Shown piece by piece: positions 47,350 to 55,309 of a DNA stretch of 64,000 nt. The first letter of the stretch is position 1; the number at the start of each line of letters is the position of its first letter. The DNA is taken from assembly GCF_005490985.1 (NCBI RefSeq), contig NZ_CP027869.1, positions 1,984,001 through 2,048,000 on the forward strand, written 5' to 3'. Made by a program: the position numbers and the translations under genes. The DNA is from Curtobacterium sp. SGAir0471 (GTDB taxonomy: Bacteria; Actinomycetota; Actinomycetes; Actinomycetales; Microbacteriaceae). Below the pieces are notes generated by a model. That model had not been told where the DNA came from and made no database searches. It saw nothing but the letters and a program-made list of their open reading frames with translations.

Positions 47350-48715
47350 AGCGAGTGCGGCTCGCGTCGCCGCCGACCCTCGTCCCGCACGGGAGGTCGA
47401 CGGCGACCGCCGCACGCGCCGCACCGACGGTCTGGTCGCCGTCGCGACCGCGGTGGTCTCGTTGGGGCTGCTGCTCGGGCTGCCGTACCTCGACGCCGTC
47501 GACCCGGACAGCGTGGGACGCCGGCTCGCGAGTCCCGGAGTCGGCAGCTCCGACTGGGCAGCGACCGCGCTCGGACTGCTCGTCCAGTCCGCAGCCCTGC
47601 TCGTTGCGCGTCGGGCTCCCCGGACGGTCGTGCTCGCGGCCGCTGTCGTACCCGTCCTCGTGATCGCCGGCGTATCCGGCGGTGACCTGTTCGGCGTCGC
47701 CGTGCTCCCCGTCGTCGTGGCTGTGGTCCTTGCTGCCCTGCGGGTTCCGCTCACCCGGCTGTGGCCGTCGGCCGTCGGTGCGGCGGTGCTCGTGGCGGCG
47801 GGCACCGCGGGCAACTGGATCAAGCTCAACGGTGCACTCTCGGGCCACTCGCTCGCCGAAGCACTCGTCGGCGCCCTCCCGCAGGGCGTCACGCAGGCCA
47901 TCGGCGCTGTGGGCCTCCCGCTCGTCGGCGCCCTCGTCGTCCGCTCCCGCCGCGAGGTCCGCGCCGCACGCGACGCCGAGCTCGTGGCCCGCACAGCCGA
48001 GGCATCCGCGGTCGTCCGGGAGCAGGACGCCCGGGTCGACGCAGCCGTGTCCCGCGAGCGGGCGGCGATGGCCCGGGAGCTGCACGACATCGCCGCGCAC
48101 CACCTGTCCGGGATCGCGCTCATGTCGGCCGTGATCGACCGGCAGATCGACACCGACCCGCTCGCCGCGCACGAGGGCGTCCGCCAGGTCCGGGAGCAGA
48201 GCACCGCCGTGCTCGAGGACCTCCGACGCCTGGTCGGGCTGCTCCGTGACGACGCACCCGCCGAACGCGCCGTGGAGACCGTGGCGGGGATCGTCGACCT
48301 GGTCGAGCGCGCTCGGTACCGGTCCGACGTGCGCCTGGAGGTCCTGCCCGGCGAGCACCCGCTCTCGGACGGCATCGGACCCCTGGCGCAGCTCGCCGCC
48401 TACCGGACCGCGCAGGAGGCCCTGGCGAACGCCGCCCTGCACGCCCCGGGTGCCGTCGTCACGGTGACGATCGACGACCGCGCCGCCGACCACCTGGAGC
48501 TGCACGTGGAGAACACCGCCCCGCTGGACCCCTCGGCGCGGGCGGGACAAGGTGACCCGGTCCCGGGGAGCGCGGCAGCGGGTGGGAACGGACTGCGTGG
48601 CATGCGTGAGCGGGCGGAGCTGGTGGGGGCGCGCCTCCAGACCGGTCCGACGGCCGACGGTGGCTGGTCCGTCACGCTCGGCCTGGGTCGGCAGGCTGCG
48701 GAGGTGTCCCCGTGA
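47336..48715 (+). CDS. Two-component sensor histidine kinase, NarL-system type
   Basis: 459 residues. Six or so N-terminal helices (about 33-205) without an obvious extracellular domain, then the dimerisation helix with phospho-acceptor His250 in ARELHDIAAHHLSG (HisKA_3 type), and an ATP-binding domain with N-box YRTAQEALANAALHAPG and G-box GGNGLRGMRERAEL. ATG overlaps the CPBP stop. Its partner regulator follows with a GTGA overlap. Such kinases often sense membrane or cell-wall stress. Confidence 0.93.
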   Translation: MAPAEASAARVAADPRPAREVDGDRRTRRTDGLVAVATAVVSLGLLLGLPYLDAVDPDSVGRRLASPGVGSSDWAATALGLLVQSAALLVARRAPRTVVLAAAVVPVLVIAGVSGGDLFGVAVLPVVVAVVLAALRVPLTRLWPSAVGAAVLVAAGTAGNWIKLNGALSGHSLAEALVGALPQGVTQAIGAVGLPLVGALVVRSRREVRAARDAELVARTAEASAVVREQDARVDAAVSRERAAMARELHDIAAHHLSGIALMSAVIDRQIDTDPLAAHEGVRQVREQSTAVLEDLRRLVGLLRDDAPAERAVETVAGIVDLVERARYRSDVRLEVLPGEHPLSDGIGPLAQLAAYRTAQEALANAALHAPGAVVTVTIDDRAADHLELHVENTAPLDPSARAGQGDPVPGSAAAGGNGLRGMRERAELVGARLQTGPTADGGWSVTLGLGRQAAEVSP

Positions 48716-49380
48716 TCCGGGTGCTGGTGGCGGACGACCAGCCGCTCGTGCGCGCCGGGGTGTCCGCGCTGCTGGCCGCCGAGCCGGACGTCGAGGTCGT
48801 GGCGGTCGCTGCCGACGGCGGCGAGGCGCTCGCGCTGGCGCGGAGCACACGGCCCGACGTCGCGGTCCTCGACATCCGGATGCCGGTCCGGAACGGCATC
48901 GAGGTCGCACGGGAGCTCTGCGCACCGGACGCCGACCCCGCCGTCCCCGTGCTGGTGCTGACGACGTTCGACCTCGACGACCTCGTGTTCGGGGCGCTCG
49001 AGGCCGGCGCGTCCGGGTTCCTGCTGAAGGACGCCGAACCGGACGTCATCGTCGACGCCGTGCGCCAGGTCGCCGCGGGGAACGGCACGATCGACCAGAG
49101 CCTGACGCGGCGGGTGCTGCGGGAGTTCGTGTCGCGGCGGAGTCTGCAGCCGGTGACGGGCGACCGCGCGTCGGAGGTGCTGACCGCCCGGGAGCGGGAC
49201 GTGCTGCTGCTCCTGGCACAGGGCATGTCGAACGAGGAGATCGCCGCGGCGCTCGTCGTCGAGGTCTCCACGGTGAAGTCGCACCTGGCGCGGATGCTGC
49301 CGAAGCTCGGGGTCCGGTCGCGCCTGCAGGCCGTGGTCTGGGCCTACCAGAACCGCGTCGTGGCGGTCCCCGAGGCGTAG
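48712..49380 (+). CDS. NarL/FixJ-type response regulator
   Basis: 222 residues. Receiver domain with acidic pair Asp8-Asp9 and phospho-acceptor Asp54 in VAVLDIRMPVRNG, conserved Thr in LTTFDLDD and Lys in FLLKDAEPD. The LuxR-type helix-turn-helix is at the C-terminus (LTARERDVLLLLAQGMSNEEI split by position about 160-180). Starts with GTG inside the kinase stop. A set of 19-base tandem repeats lies just after its stop. Confidence 0.95.
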   Translation: MIRVLVADDQPLVRAGVSALLAAEPDVEVVAVAADGGEALALARSTRPDVAVLDIRMPVRNGIEVARELCAPDADPAVPVLVLTTFDLDDLVFGALEAGASGFLLKDAEPDVIVDAVRQVAAGNGTIDQSLTRRVLREFVSRRSLQPVTGDRASEVLTARERDVLLLLAQGMSNEEIAAALVVEVSTVKSHLARMLPKLGVRSRLQAVVWAYQNRVVAVPEA

Positions 49381-49410
49381 CGGCGGCGTCAGGCGTGCGC
49401 CCGGCCGTTC

Positions 49411-49486
49411 CGGGCACACCTGGTCGTCCCGGGCATAGCTCGCGCTTCCGGGCATACCTGGCGCTTTCGGGCATACCTGGTCGTCC
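49411..49486. repeat. Four 19-base tandem repeats
   Basis: Units begin at 49411, 49430, 49449 and 49468, exactly 19 bases apart. The conserved part is CGGGCATACCTGG in units 3 and 4, CGGGCACACCTGG in unit 1 and CGGGCATAGCTCG in unit 2; the spacer alternates TCGTCC and CGCTT forms. It lies in the 172-base gap between the response-regulator stop and the end of the convergent carbamoyltransferase gene. Confidence 0.85.
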
Positions 49487-49552
49487 CGTTCCACCAGGGA
49501 CGCCCGCTTCCACCTGGCATCGCACGCGTTCTGGGAAGGAACGGGCGCGGCG

Positions 49553-50368
49553 TCAGGCGAGGCAGTGCGCGAGGACCGCCTGCTGCACCGGCAGCAGCGC
49601 ACGCTTCGCGTCGTGCCCCACGAAGGCCGGGCTCGCGAGCGCGTCGGCGCTCACCTCGCGCCCGCGGACGAACGGCGGGCACGGGGCGAAGCGGACACCG
49701 GCAGGGGCGAGTGCCAGGACGTCCGCGGTCACCCGGTAGGGCGCGAGCGCGGCGGCGTGCCGGCCGGGCCCGTCGGTCACGACGACGTCCGCGTCCGCCA
49801 TCGCTCCGGCCAGATCGTCCGTCCACCGCACGCCCGGCGCCGCGAGCCCCTCGGGACAGGACTGGAGCAGGTCGAAGCCGAACAGCCGCGAGGCCTCCGC
49901 CCACGCCCGGGCGATGTTGCCGTCGGCGCCGACGAACCGCACCCGCAGCGACCCGACCTCGTGCCCACCCGTGAGGGCCCAGAGGTCCGCGAGCACCTCG
50001 CACGGGTGGTTCTCGCTCGTCATCGCGTTCACGACCGGCACCGCGTCAGCAGCGGCGAGCGCCTCGAGGACGGACAGGTCCGGATGGCGGACCACCAGCA
50101 CGTCGACGAAGTCCGCCAGGTACCGGGCGACGTCGTCGTGTGCCTCGTCCTTGTCGAGGGACTCCGGCGGGAACACGATCGGCTGCAGCCCGGCGAGCGC
50201 GGCGCCCCGCTCGAAGGAGGCCCTGGTCCGCAGGCTCGTCGGCGGGAAGAACATCGCTGCGGCGCCGTGCAGCGCCGGGCCGCTCCCCTGCTCGTACGCA
50301 CGGGCGAGTCCGAACACCGCGTCGGCGTCGTCGGTGGTCCAGTCGTCGAGTCGCAGGAGGTGGCGCAC
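49553..50368 (-). CDS. Aspartate/ornithine carbamoyltransferase-family protein of unknown substrate
   Basis: 271 residues, shorter than true OTCase or ATCase (about 310). The carbamoyl-phosphate loop reads SLRTR (canonical STRTR) in PTSLRTRASFE. The second motif is HPCEVLADL where OTCases have HPCQ and a Gln. Near the C-terminus APCPPFVRGREV resembles the ATCase H-P-G-P-x-x-R-G-x-E-x loop more than the OTCase HCLP. It therefore belongs to the superfamily but fits neither enzyme cleanly. No arginine or pyrimidine genes are near. The ATG is at 50368. Confidence 0.75.
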   Translation of the reverse strand: MRHLLRLDDWTTDDADAVFGLARAYEQGSGPALHGAAAMFFPPTSLRTRASFERGAALAGLQPIVFPPESLDKDEAHDDVARYLADFVDVLVVRHPDLSVLEALAAADAVPVVNAMTSENHPCEVLADLWALTGGHEVGSLRVRFVGADGNIARAWAEASRLFGFDLLQSCPEGLAAPGVRWTDDLAGAMADADVVVTDGPGRHAAALAPYRVTADVLALAPAGVRFAPCPPFVRGREVSADALASPAFVGHDAKRALLPVQQAVLAHCLA

Positions 50369-50388
50369 CCCGCCACGCTAGGGGGCGG

Positions 50389-51090
50389 TCACCGAAGATC
50401 CGTCTCCGACTCCCCGCCGAGGGCCGACAGCACGCGGGTCCGGACCACGGCACCGCCCTCGCTGGCCGGGTCGACCAGGACCGCGCGCATCCCGGCAGCG
50501 CGTGCACCTGCGACGTCCCGGTGCGGGTCGTCGCCGACGAAGAGGCACGCGGCGAGGGGGACGCCGAGCTCAGCGGCCACCCGCTGGAAGGCGCGCCGGT
50601 CCGGCTTCGCCACCCCGATGCGCTCGGACGTGCACACAACGTCGACGAGGTCGCCGAGCCCGGTGAGCGCGAGCTTGTCGCGCTGCTGCTCCTCGGTCCC
50701 GTTGGTCAGCACACCGACGGTCGTCCCGAGATCGGCGACCTCGCGCAGGAGCGACGGGCTCCCGGGGAACGGCCTCCAGGCGGCGCGGTACGCCGCGAGG
50801 TACCGGCCGAACAGCGAGTCGAGGTCGTCCGGGTCACGCGGCGGCCGGAGTCCGGCGAGGGGCAGGACCTCGACGAGCCGTGCCCGACGCTGCTCGGCGA
50901 AGTCGATCTCCCCGAGCCGCCACCGCTCGAAGTGGCGGCGTTCGGCCTCGCCCCAGGCAGCGCGCAGGGCCGGATCCGCAGCGACCCCGAGGTCTCGGAA
51001 GAAGTCGTCCACAGCGCGGGCGGACGCCCCCGCGTGGTCGAACAGGGTGCCGTCCAGGTCGAAGACCACGGCTCGGACGGGAGAAGTCAT
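50389..51090 (-). CDS. HAD-superfamily hydrolase
   Basis: 233 residues. VVFDLDGTLFDH (motif I), VLTNGTEEQQ (motif II), Lys in GVAKPDRRAF (motif III) and FVGDDPHRDVAGARAAG (motif IV). Sub-class I with a four-helix cap, like the YjjG and phosphoglycolate-phosphatase group. ATG at 51090 overlaps the stop of the upstream flavodoxin-fold gene, so the pair is co-translated. Confidence 0.92.
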   Translation of the reverse strand: MTSPVRAVVFDLDGTLFDHAGASARAVDDFFRDLGVAADPALRAAWGEAERRHFERWRLGEIDFAEQRRARLVEVLPLAGLRPPRDPDDLDSLFGRYLAAYRAAWRPFPGSPSLLREVADLGTTVGVLTNGTEEQQRDKLALTGLGDLVDVVCTSERIGVAKPDRRAFQRVAAELGVPLAACLFVGDDPHRDVAGARAAGMRAVLVDPASEGGAVVRTRVLSALGGESETDLR

Positions 51091-51683
51091 CCCCGCACCG
51101 CGGCGACGACCCGCTCGACCGCGGCCGCGACCGCCCGCTCGCGGACTGCAGGGTCCTCGTGCTCGGAATCGTGGACGAACGCCGTCGCGCCGCGGACCGC
51201 GCCGCAGAAGTCCACCACGCCGTGCTCGAGCTGCGTCCGCAGTGCGTGCTCGTACCCGTGCCGCTCGTACACCCCGGCGTCGTCGCCGGCGATCGGCACG
51301 AGGTGCACGGTGAGCCGCCCGAGTCGGCGGTCGATGCGGCCGTCCTCCGCGACGCCGAACGCCCACCCGTTCACGAACACCCGGTCGAGCCAGCCCTTGA
51401 GGAGCGCCGGGAGCGACCACCACCACACCGGGAACACGAGCACGAGGTGCTCTGCCATGTCGAGACGCGCCTGCTCCGCTGCGACGTCCGGCGCGGGGTC
51501 GGTCCCCGTCCGGTAGGTGTGTCGGTCGGCCGGGGTGTACCGGGGGTCGAAGCCCTCGGCGGCGAGGTCTGCGACCGTCACCGGTCCTGTGTCGGCGGCG
51601 TCGAGCGCCGCCTGGAGGCGGTGGGCGACGGCGAGCGTCAGCGAGTCGGGGTCCGGGTGGGCGGTCACGATGAGCGTCGACAC
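51087..51683 (-). CDS. Flavodoxin-fold NAD(P)H quinone oxidoreductase
   Basis: 198 residues. KefF/MdaB-like: LIVTAHPDPDSLTLAVA binds FMN phosphate, FPVWWWSLPALLKGWLDRV is the family signature, and VPIAGDDAGVYERHGYEH lines the active site. Likely two-electron reduction of quinones. GTG at 51683 is preferred, since a CAGGATCGAGCC site precedes it; the in-frame ATG at 51740 is unsupported. The start and promoter stretch has a near copy at 55188-55235. Confidence 0.9.
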   Translation of the reverse strand: MSTLIVTAHPDPDSLTLAVAHRLQAALDAADTGPVTVADLAAEGFDPRYTPADRHTYRTGTDPAPDVAAEQARLDMAEHLVLVFPVWWWSLPALLKGWLDRVFVNGWAFGVAEDGRIDRRLGRLTVHLVPIAGDDAGVYERHGYEHALRTQLEHGVVDFCGAVRGATAFVHDSEHEDPAVRERAVAAAVERVVAAVRG

Positions 51684-51748
51684 GGCTCGATCCTGCCAGC
51701 AGCGGGTGCACGGGCACCGGCGATGCGTCCTGGACAGCACGCATCACG

Positions 51749-52327
51749 ATGGCGGCCTGCCTCCTGACCCTCGAACATCAGCGAGAATGCGGTGTGATCT
51801 CCGGATTGGATCTTCCCGTCTCCATCACCTCCCGCGACGACGAGCTGCTGCTCCGACGGGCCACAGCCGCGGACCTGCATCCGATCATCGGGCTCCTGTC
51901 GGACGACCCGATCAGCGCCGGGCGCGGCGACGTCGCGAGCACCGCGGACGAGGCGGCCTACGCGGATGCGCTGCAACGCATCATCGACGACCCGAGCAAC
52001 GACGTGCTCGTCGTGGAAGACGATCACACAGCCGTCATCGGGACCCTGCAGCTGACGACCATCCCGGGGATGGCTCGACGAGGCAGTGCCCGGCTGCTGG
52101 TCGAGGCGGTACGCGTCGCCAGCGCAGAACGGTCTTCCGGCGTCGGAACGGCCTTGATGCGATGGGTCGTCGAGCAGGCCGCGGTCGAACTCAGGACTCC
52201 GCTGGTGCAGCTGACTTCCGACGCCGCGCGGACCGACGCGCATCGCTTCTACCGCTGTGTCGGCTTCATCGACTCCCACGTCGGGTTCAAGTTCGCCGTC
52301 ACCTTGCCCGACGCGCTCGCCCATTAG
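51749..52327 (+). CDS. GNAT-family N-acetyltransferase
   Basis: 192 residues from the first ATG; a GTG at 51794 is an equally possible start (177 residues). The acetyl-CoA site is in RVASAERSSGVGTALMRWVV (motif A pattern Arg/Gln-x-x-Gly-x-Gly/Ala), and DAHRFYRCVGFIDSH is the motif B end, typical of GNATs. It probably acetylates a small molecule or a protein N-terminus. Codon use and GC are a little lower than the neighbours. Confidence 0.88.
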   Translation: MAACLLTLEHQRECGVISGLDLPVSITSRDDELLLRRATAADLHPIIGLLSDDPISAGRGDVASTADEAAYADALQRIIDDPSNDVLVVEDDHTAVIGTLQLTTIPGMARRGSARLLVEAVRVASAERSSGVGTALMRWVVEQAAVELRTPLVQLTSDAARTDAHRFYRCVGFIDSHVGFKFAVTLPDALAH

Positions 52328-52373
52328 GCGAACGGCGACCCGACCGCTCTTGCTCGCGCCGTCGGTTCTTCAG

Positions 52374-52604
52374 TCACTCGGGGTGACCGAAGATCGACAG
52401 GAGCGTCCAGAGGATGCCGATCATGGCGAGCCCGACTGCAAGCACACGGACGAGCCCCGGAGTCATCGCATCTCGTGGCCCGCGGCTGCCCCGCTGGGCA
52501 TCGGTGAAGTGCCCGGCGATCGGCGCTGCATGCACGAACGCGGCGATTGCTACCGCGACGATTGCCGGCCCGGCGATGAGCCCGGGGATCCACATGGACT
52601 TCAC
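52374..52604 (-). CDS. Small two-helix membrane protein
   Basis: 76 residues from a GTG, or 73 from an ATG at 52595. Helix 1 is about residues 5-27 (IPGLIAGPAIVAVAIAAFVH), followed by a polar loop and helix 2 near the end (VRVLAVGLAMIGILWTLLSI). No family known. Lies between two oppositely oriented genes with no partner. Confidence 0.55.
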   Translation of the reverse strand: MKSMWIPGLIAGPAIVAVAIAAFVHAAPIAGHFTDAQRGSRGPRDAMTPGLVRVLAVGLAMIGILWTLLSIFGHPE

Positions 52605-52660
52605 CCAACCACGTCAGCTCGATGGTCGCGAGACGGAGCTGGTCGCTGTGCTGTTGCCGT

Positions 52661-53599
52661 TCAGGACCGCGACGAAGTCGCGGTGGAGTTCCGGACGCTC
52701 GTGCTGCGGGCGGTGTCCAGGAACGCCATGACGGCAGGCCCCTGGTGGCCCGACCAGACCGCACGCAGCGATCGGACCAGTGGCGGGCCGAGCAGCGGCA
52801 CGCGGACGAGGGCACCGTCGGCGATGTCGCTGCTCACGGTGCGGAGACTCATCACGGCCGGGGCGATGCCCGCTCGGGCGTTGGCGCGGATGATGCCCGT
52901 CGTCTCCAGCACTGCCGCTGGCCCGACCGGGCGGAGCCCAGCATCGATGAGCCACGCCTCGACCGTGGCGCGGGTGCCGGATCCTTCCTCCCGGAGCAGC
53001 AGCGGCGTCTCCGCAAGCTCACCCGGGGTGATGCTCGAGGCCCGCGCCCACGGATGGTGCGGAGTGACGACGACCACGAGTTCGTCCTCCTCGACCACCA
53101 GCGATGAGATGCCCGTCGGCGCAGCAGGAGTCTCGGTGAACCCGAGATCGGCGCCACCGGAGCGAACGAGGTCGAGCACGGCAGCGGAGTTGCCCGCGAT
53201 CAAGCGCACCGACGCATCGGGCGCGGCAGCCCGGTGGGCGAGCAACCATCCGGGGAGCAGCAGTTCGGCGATCGTCTGCGACGCGGCGACCACGAGGGAC
53301 CCCGCGGGTTCTCCGAGTGCGGCGACTCCTGCTTCGAGCCGCCGGGAGGCCTCCAACACCGGGACGGCCAGACCGAGTACCACTCGACCGGCGTCGGTCA
53401 GCGCGGTCCCGGATGCCGTCCGGAGCGCCAGCGCCTGACCGATCGCCTGCTCCGCGACACGCAGACGCGCAGACACCGCCTGCTGCGTCACCCCCAACGC
53501 ATCGGCCGCACGGGTCAGCGACCCGGTTTCCGCGACACGGACGAGCACCTCGAGGGTGTCGAGGTCCAGGGTCCGGTCCGTCAACCGCCGCAGCGCCAC
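52661..53599 (-). CDS. LysR-family transcriptional regulator
   Basis: About 312 residues from the GTG at 53599; a TTG at 53584 is also possible. The winged helix-turn-helix is at the N-terminus (TLEVLVRVAETGSLTRAADAL split at about 10-35, then GVTQQAVSARLR), followed by a periplasmic-binding-like effector domain. Divergent from a TDT-type exporter, which is the usual layout of a LysR protein and its target. The palindrome CACAA-N7-TTGTG (53597-53613) overlaps the start region and fits a LysR site. Confidence 0.92.
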   Translation of the reverse strand: MALRRLTDRTLDLDTLEVLVRVAETGSLTRAADALGVTQQAVSARLRVAEQAIGQALALRTASGTALTDAGRVVLGLAVPVLEASRRLEAGVAALGEPAGSLVVAASQTIAELLLPGWLLAHRAAAPDASVRLIAGNSAAVLDLVRSGGADLGFTETPAAPTGISSLVVEEDELVVVVTPHHPWARASSITPGELAETPLLLREEGSGTRATVEAWLIDAGLRPVGPAAVLETTGIIRANARAGIAPAVMSLRTVSSDIADGALVRVPLLGPPLVRSLRAVWSGHQGPAVMAFLDTARSTSVRNSTATSSRS

Positions 53600-53613
53600 A
53601 AGGAACCATTGTG
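53597..53613. promoter_or_regulatory. LysR-type palindrome
   Basis: CACAAGGAACCATTGTG: arms CACAA and TTGTG separated by seven bases. It lies between the LysR and TDT genes and overlaps the proposed LysR GTG. If the TTG at 53584 is the true start, the site would lie wholly upstream, which slightly favours that later start. Confidence 0.45.
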
Positions 53614-53669
53614 CCCTGCCAACGAGTCCGCCGTTCCCGAACCGTGGGCAACACGCACACGCTTGGTGC

Positions 53670-54827
53670 ATGTCCGCTCATCTCGCCCACGCACCCGCGA
53701 CGTCTGAGCACGGTGTGCGCGACCGGCGGCTTTTCCGAGAGCTGGAGCGGCCCGGCCTGATCGTGTCGAACCTGACCCCGAACTGGTTCGCGTCGATCAT
53801 GGGCACCGGGATCGTCGCCGTCGCGGCTGCATCGCTGCCGCTGCAGCTCCCGGGGCTCCGCACCGCGGCGACGATGGTGTGGTCGATCGCCGCGGTCCTG
53901 CTCATCGCTCTCACCATCGCGACGGTCCTGCACTGGGTCCGCTACCGGAGCACCGCAGCGAAGCACCACCTGCACCCGGTCATCTCCCACTTCTACGGCG
54001 CACCGCCGATGGCGTTCCTCACCGTCGGCGCCGGCACCATCCTCCTCGGCAAGGACTGGATCGGCCTCCCCGCCGCCGTCACCATCGACTGGGTCCTCTG
54101 GACCATCGGCACCCTCGGCGGGCTCCTCACAGCGGTCCTCGTCCCGTACCTGGCGTTCACCCGCCACGAGAACAAGCCCGACGCCGCGTTCGGCGGCTGG
54201 CTGATGCCCATCGTCCCGCCCATGGTGTCCGCCTCCACCGGGGCACTCCTCCTGCCCTACGCCCCCGCCGGGCAGGCACGCGAGACCCTCCTGTGGTCCT
54301 GCTACGGCTTCTTCGGCCTCAGCCTCGTCACGTCCCTGGTCGTGATCACGCTGATCTGGAACCGACTCGCGCAGCACAAGGTCGGTGCGGCCGGCATGGT
54401 TCCGACCCTGTGGATCGTCCTCGGCCCGGTCGGGCAGTCCATCACCGCGGTGAACCTCCTCGCCTCGAACGCGCCGACCGTGGTCGATGCATCGACCGCC
54501 CACGCGCTGCTGGTCGTGGCGTTGGTGTACGGGTTCGCGATGCTCGGCTTCGCGCTGCTGTGGACCGCCATCGCCCTCGCCATCACCGTCCGGACCGCCC
54601 GAGCACACCTGCCCTTCAGCCTGACCTGGTGGTCGTTCACGTTCCCCGTCGGCACCTGCGTCACCGGGCTGAACGGCCTCGCCCTCCACTCCGGACTCAC
54701 CGTCGTCGCCGTCCTCGCCGTCGTCTACTACGTCGGCCTCGTCGCCGCGTGGATCACCGTCGCCGTCCGCACGTTCCACGGCTCCGTCATCCGCGGCACA
54801 CTCCTCGCGCCGCCGCAGACGGCGTGA
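53670..54827 (+). CDS. TDT-family transporter (SLAC1/TehA-like)
   Basis: 385 residues, about ten helices. N-terminal LTPNWFASIMGTGIVAVAA is the hallmark of tellurite-resistance/dicarboxylate transporters, whose members include the sulfite pump Ssu1, TehA and plant SLAC1 anion channels. The phrase HFYGAPPMAFLTVGAGT and TFPVGTCVTGLNGLA are also typical. ATG at 53670 is chosen because upstream sequence overlaps the LysR gene. Anion (perhaps sulfite) export under LysR control is the likely role. Confidence 0.9.
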   Translation: MSAHLAHAPATSEHGVRDRRLFRELERPGLIVSNLTPNWFASIMGTGIVAVAAASLPLQLPGLRTAATMVWSIAAVLLIALTIATVLHWVRYRSTAAKHHLHPVISHFYGAPPMAFLTVGAGTILLGKDWIGLPAAVTIDWVLWTIGTLGGLLTAVLVPYLAFTRHENKPDAAFGGWLMPIVPPMVSASTGALLLPYAPAGQARETLLWSCYGFFGLSLVTSLVVITLIWNRLAQHKVGAAGMVPTLWIVLGPVGQSITAVNLLASNAPTVVDASTAHALLVVALVYGFAMLGFALLWTAIALAITVRTARAHLPFSLTWWSFTFPVGTCVTGLNGLALHSGLTVVAVLAVVYYVGLVAAWITVAVRTFHGSVIRGTLLAPPQTA

Positions 54828-55192
54828 GCACCCCGACGAGCTCGCGGACGAGGTCGCGGATCTTCGATCGCTGAACGCTCTCGCGGCGACGTGGCGCAGC
54901 GCACACGGCGGTCTGCAGCGAGGATACCCCGGGGCCGACCGCGGCCGCGTTCCGCGCAGCCCGCATCGAGTCCGGGCTCGTACGCAACGCGTCCCTCCGC
55001 TGGAACCTCATCCCCTGGCAGCTCCCCGGCCGTGGACGACCTGCCGACGTCGACGAAGGACGACATGCGCTCGGCGAGGCTTCGGCTTCCGTCGCCGGCC
55101 AGGCCAGCGTGACCGGTACCCGGTCGGCCGACGGACAGCGCAGTGGGCGCTGGTCGTGGGTCCGGCACCCGCGAGCCGCGTGGCCACGATGA
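54826..55192 (+). pseudogene. Decayed uracil-DNA-glycosylase-like gene
   Basis: No intact frame. One frame from 54826 reads LADEVADLRSLNALAATWR; a second frame, from 54920, reads EDTPGPTAAAFRAAR, then RNASLRWNLIPWQLPG and WVRHPRAAWP before a stop at 55190. The order L-N-x-L-x-x-x-W-R, then a Pro-Gly-x-Thr-A-x-x-x-R segment, then L-R-W-N-x-x-P-W resembles small actinobacterial UDG-superfamily proteins. A frameshift and an internal deletion separate the parts. Family assignment is by eye and tentative. Confidence 0.35.
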
Positions 55193-55235
55193 GCGCCGAC
55201 ACGGCTCGGTCCTGCCAGCAGCGGGTGGACGGACA
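55188..55235 (-). repeat. Near copy of the quinone-reductase start region
   Basis: About 43 of 47 bases match 51669-51715, covering the GTG, the first codons (V-S-A-L-I-V here, V-S-T-L-I-V there), the CAGGA ribosome site and 25 bases beyond. Downstream the resemblance stops, so this is a truncated relic of a duplicated gene front. Confidence 0.7.
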
Positions 55236-55247
55236 CCGCGACCGACG

Positions 55248-55295
55248 GCCGGACGGGAGGCGCGGGGCGGCCCGGCACCGTGCCTCCCGTCCGGC
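55248..55295. terminator. GGACGGGAGGC-type hairpin
   Basis: Perfect 14-base arms GCCGGACGGGAGGC (55248-55261) and GCCTCCCGTCCGGC (55282-55295), lying just beyond the stop of the minus-strand dehydrogenase gene (55310). Confidence 0.75.
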
Positions 55296-55309
55296 GGGTG
55301 GTGACGACG

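Noticed and set aside
49411..49486. The 19-base array as a CRISPR
   Set aside because: Units are contiguous with no unique spacers of 25-45 bases, and no cas gene is present.
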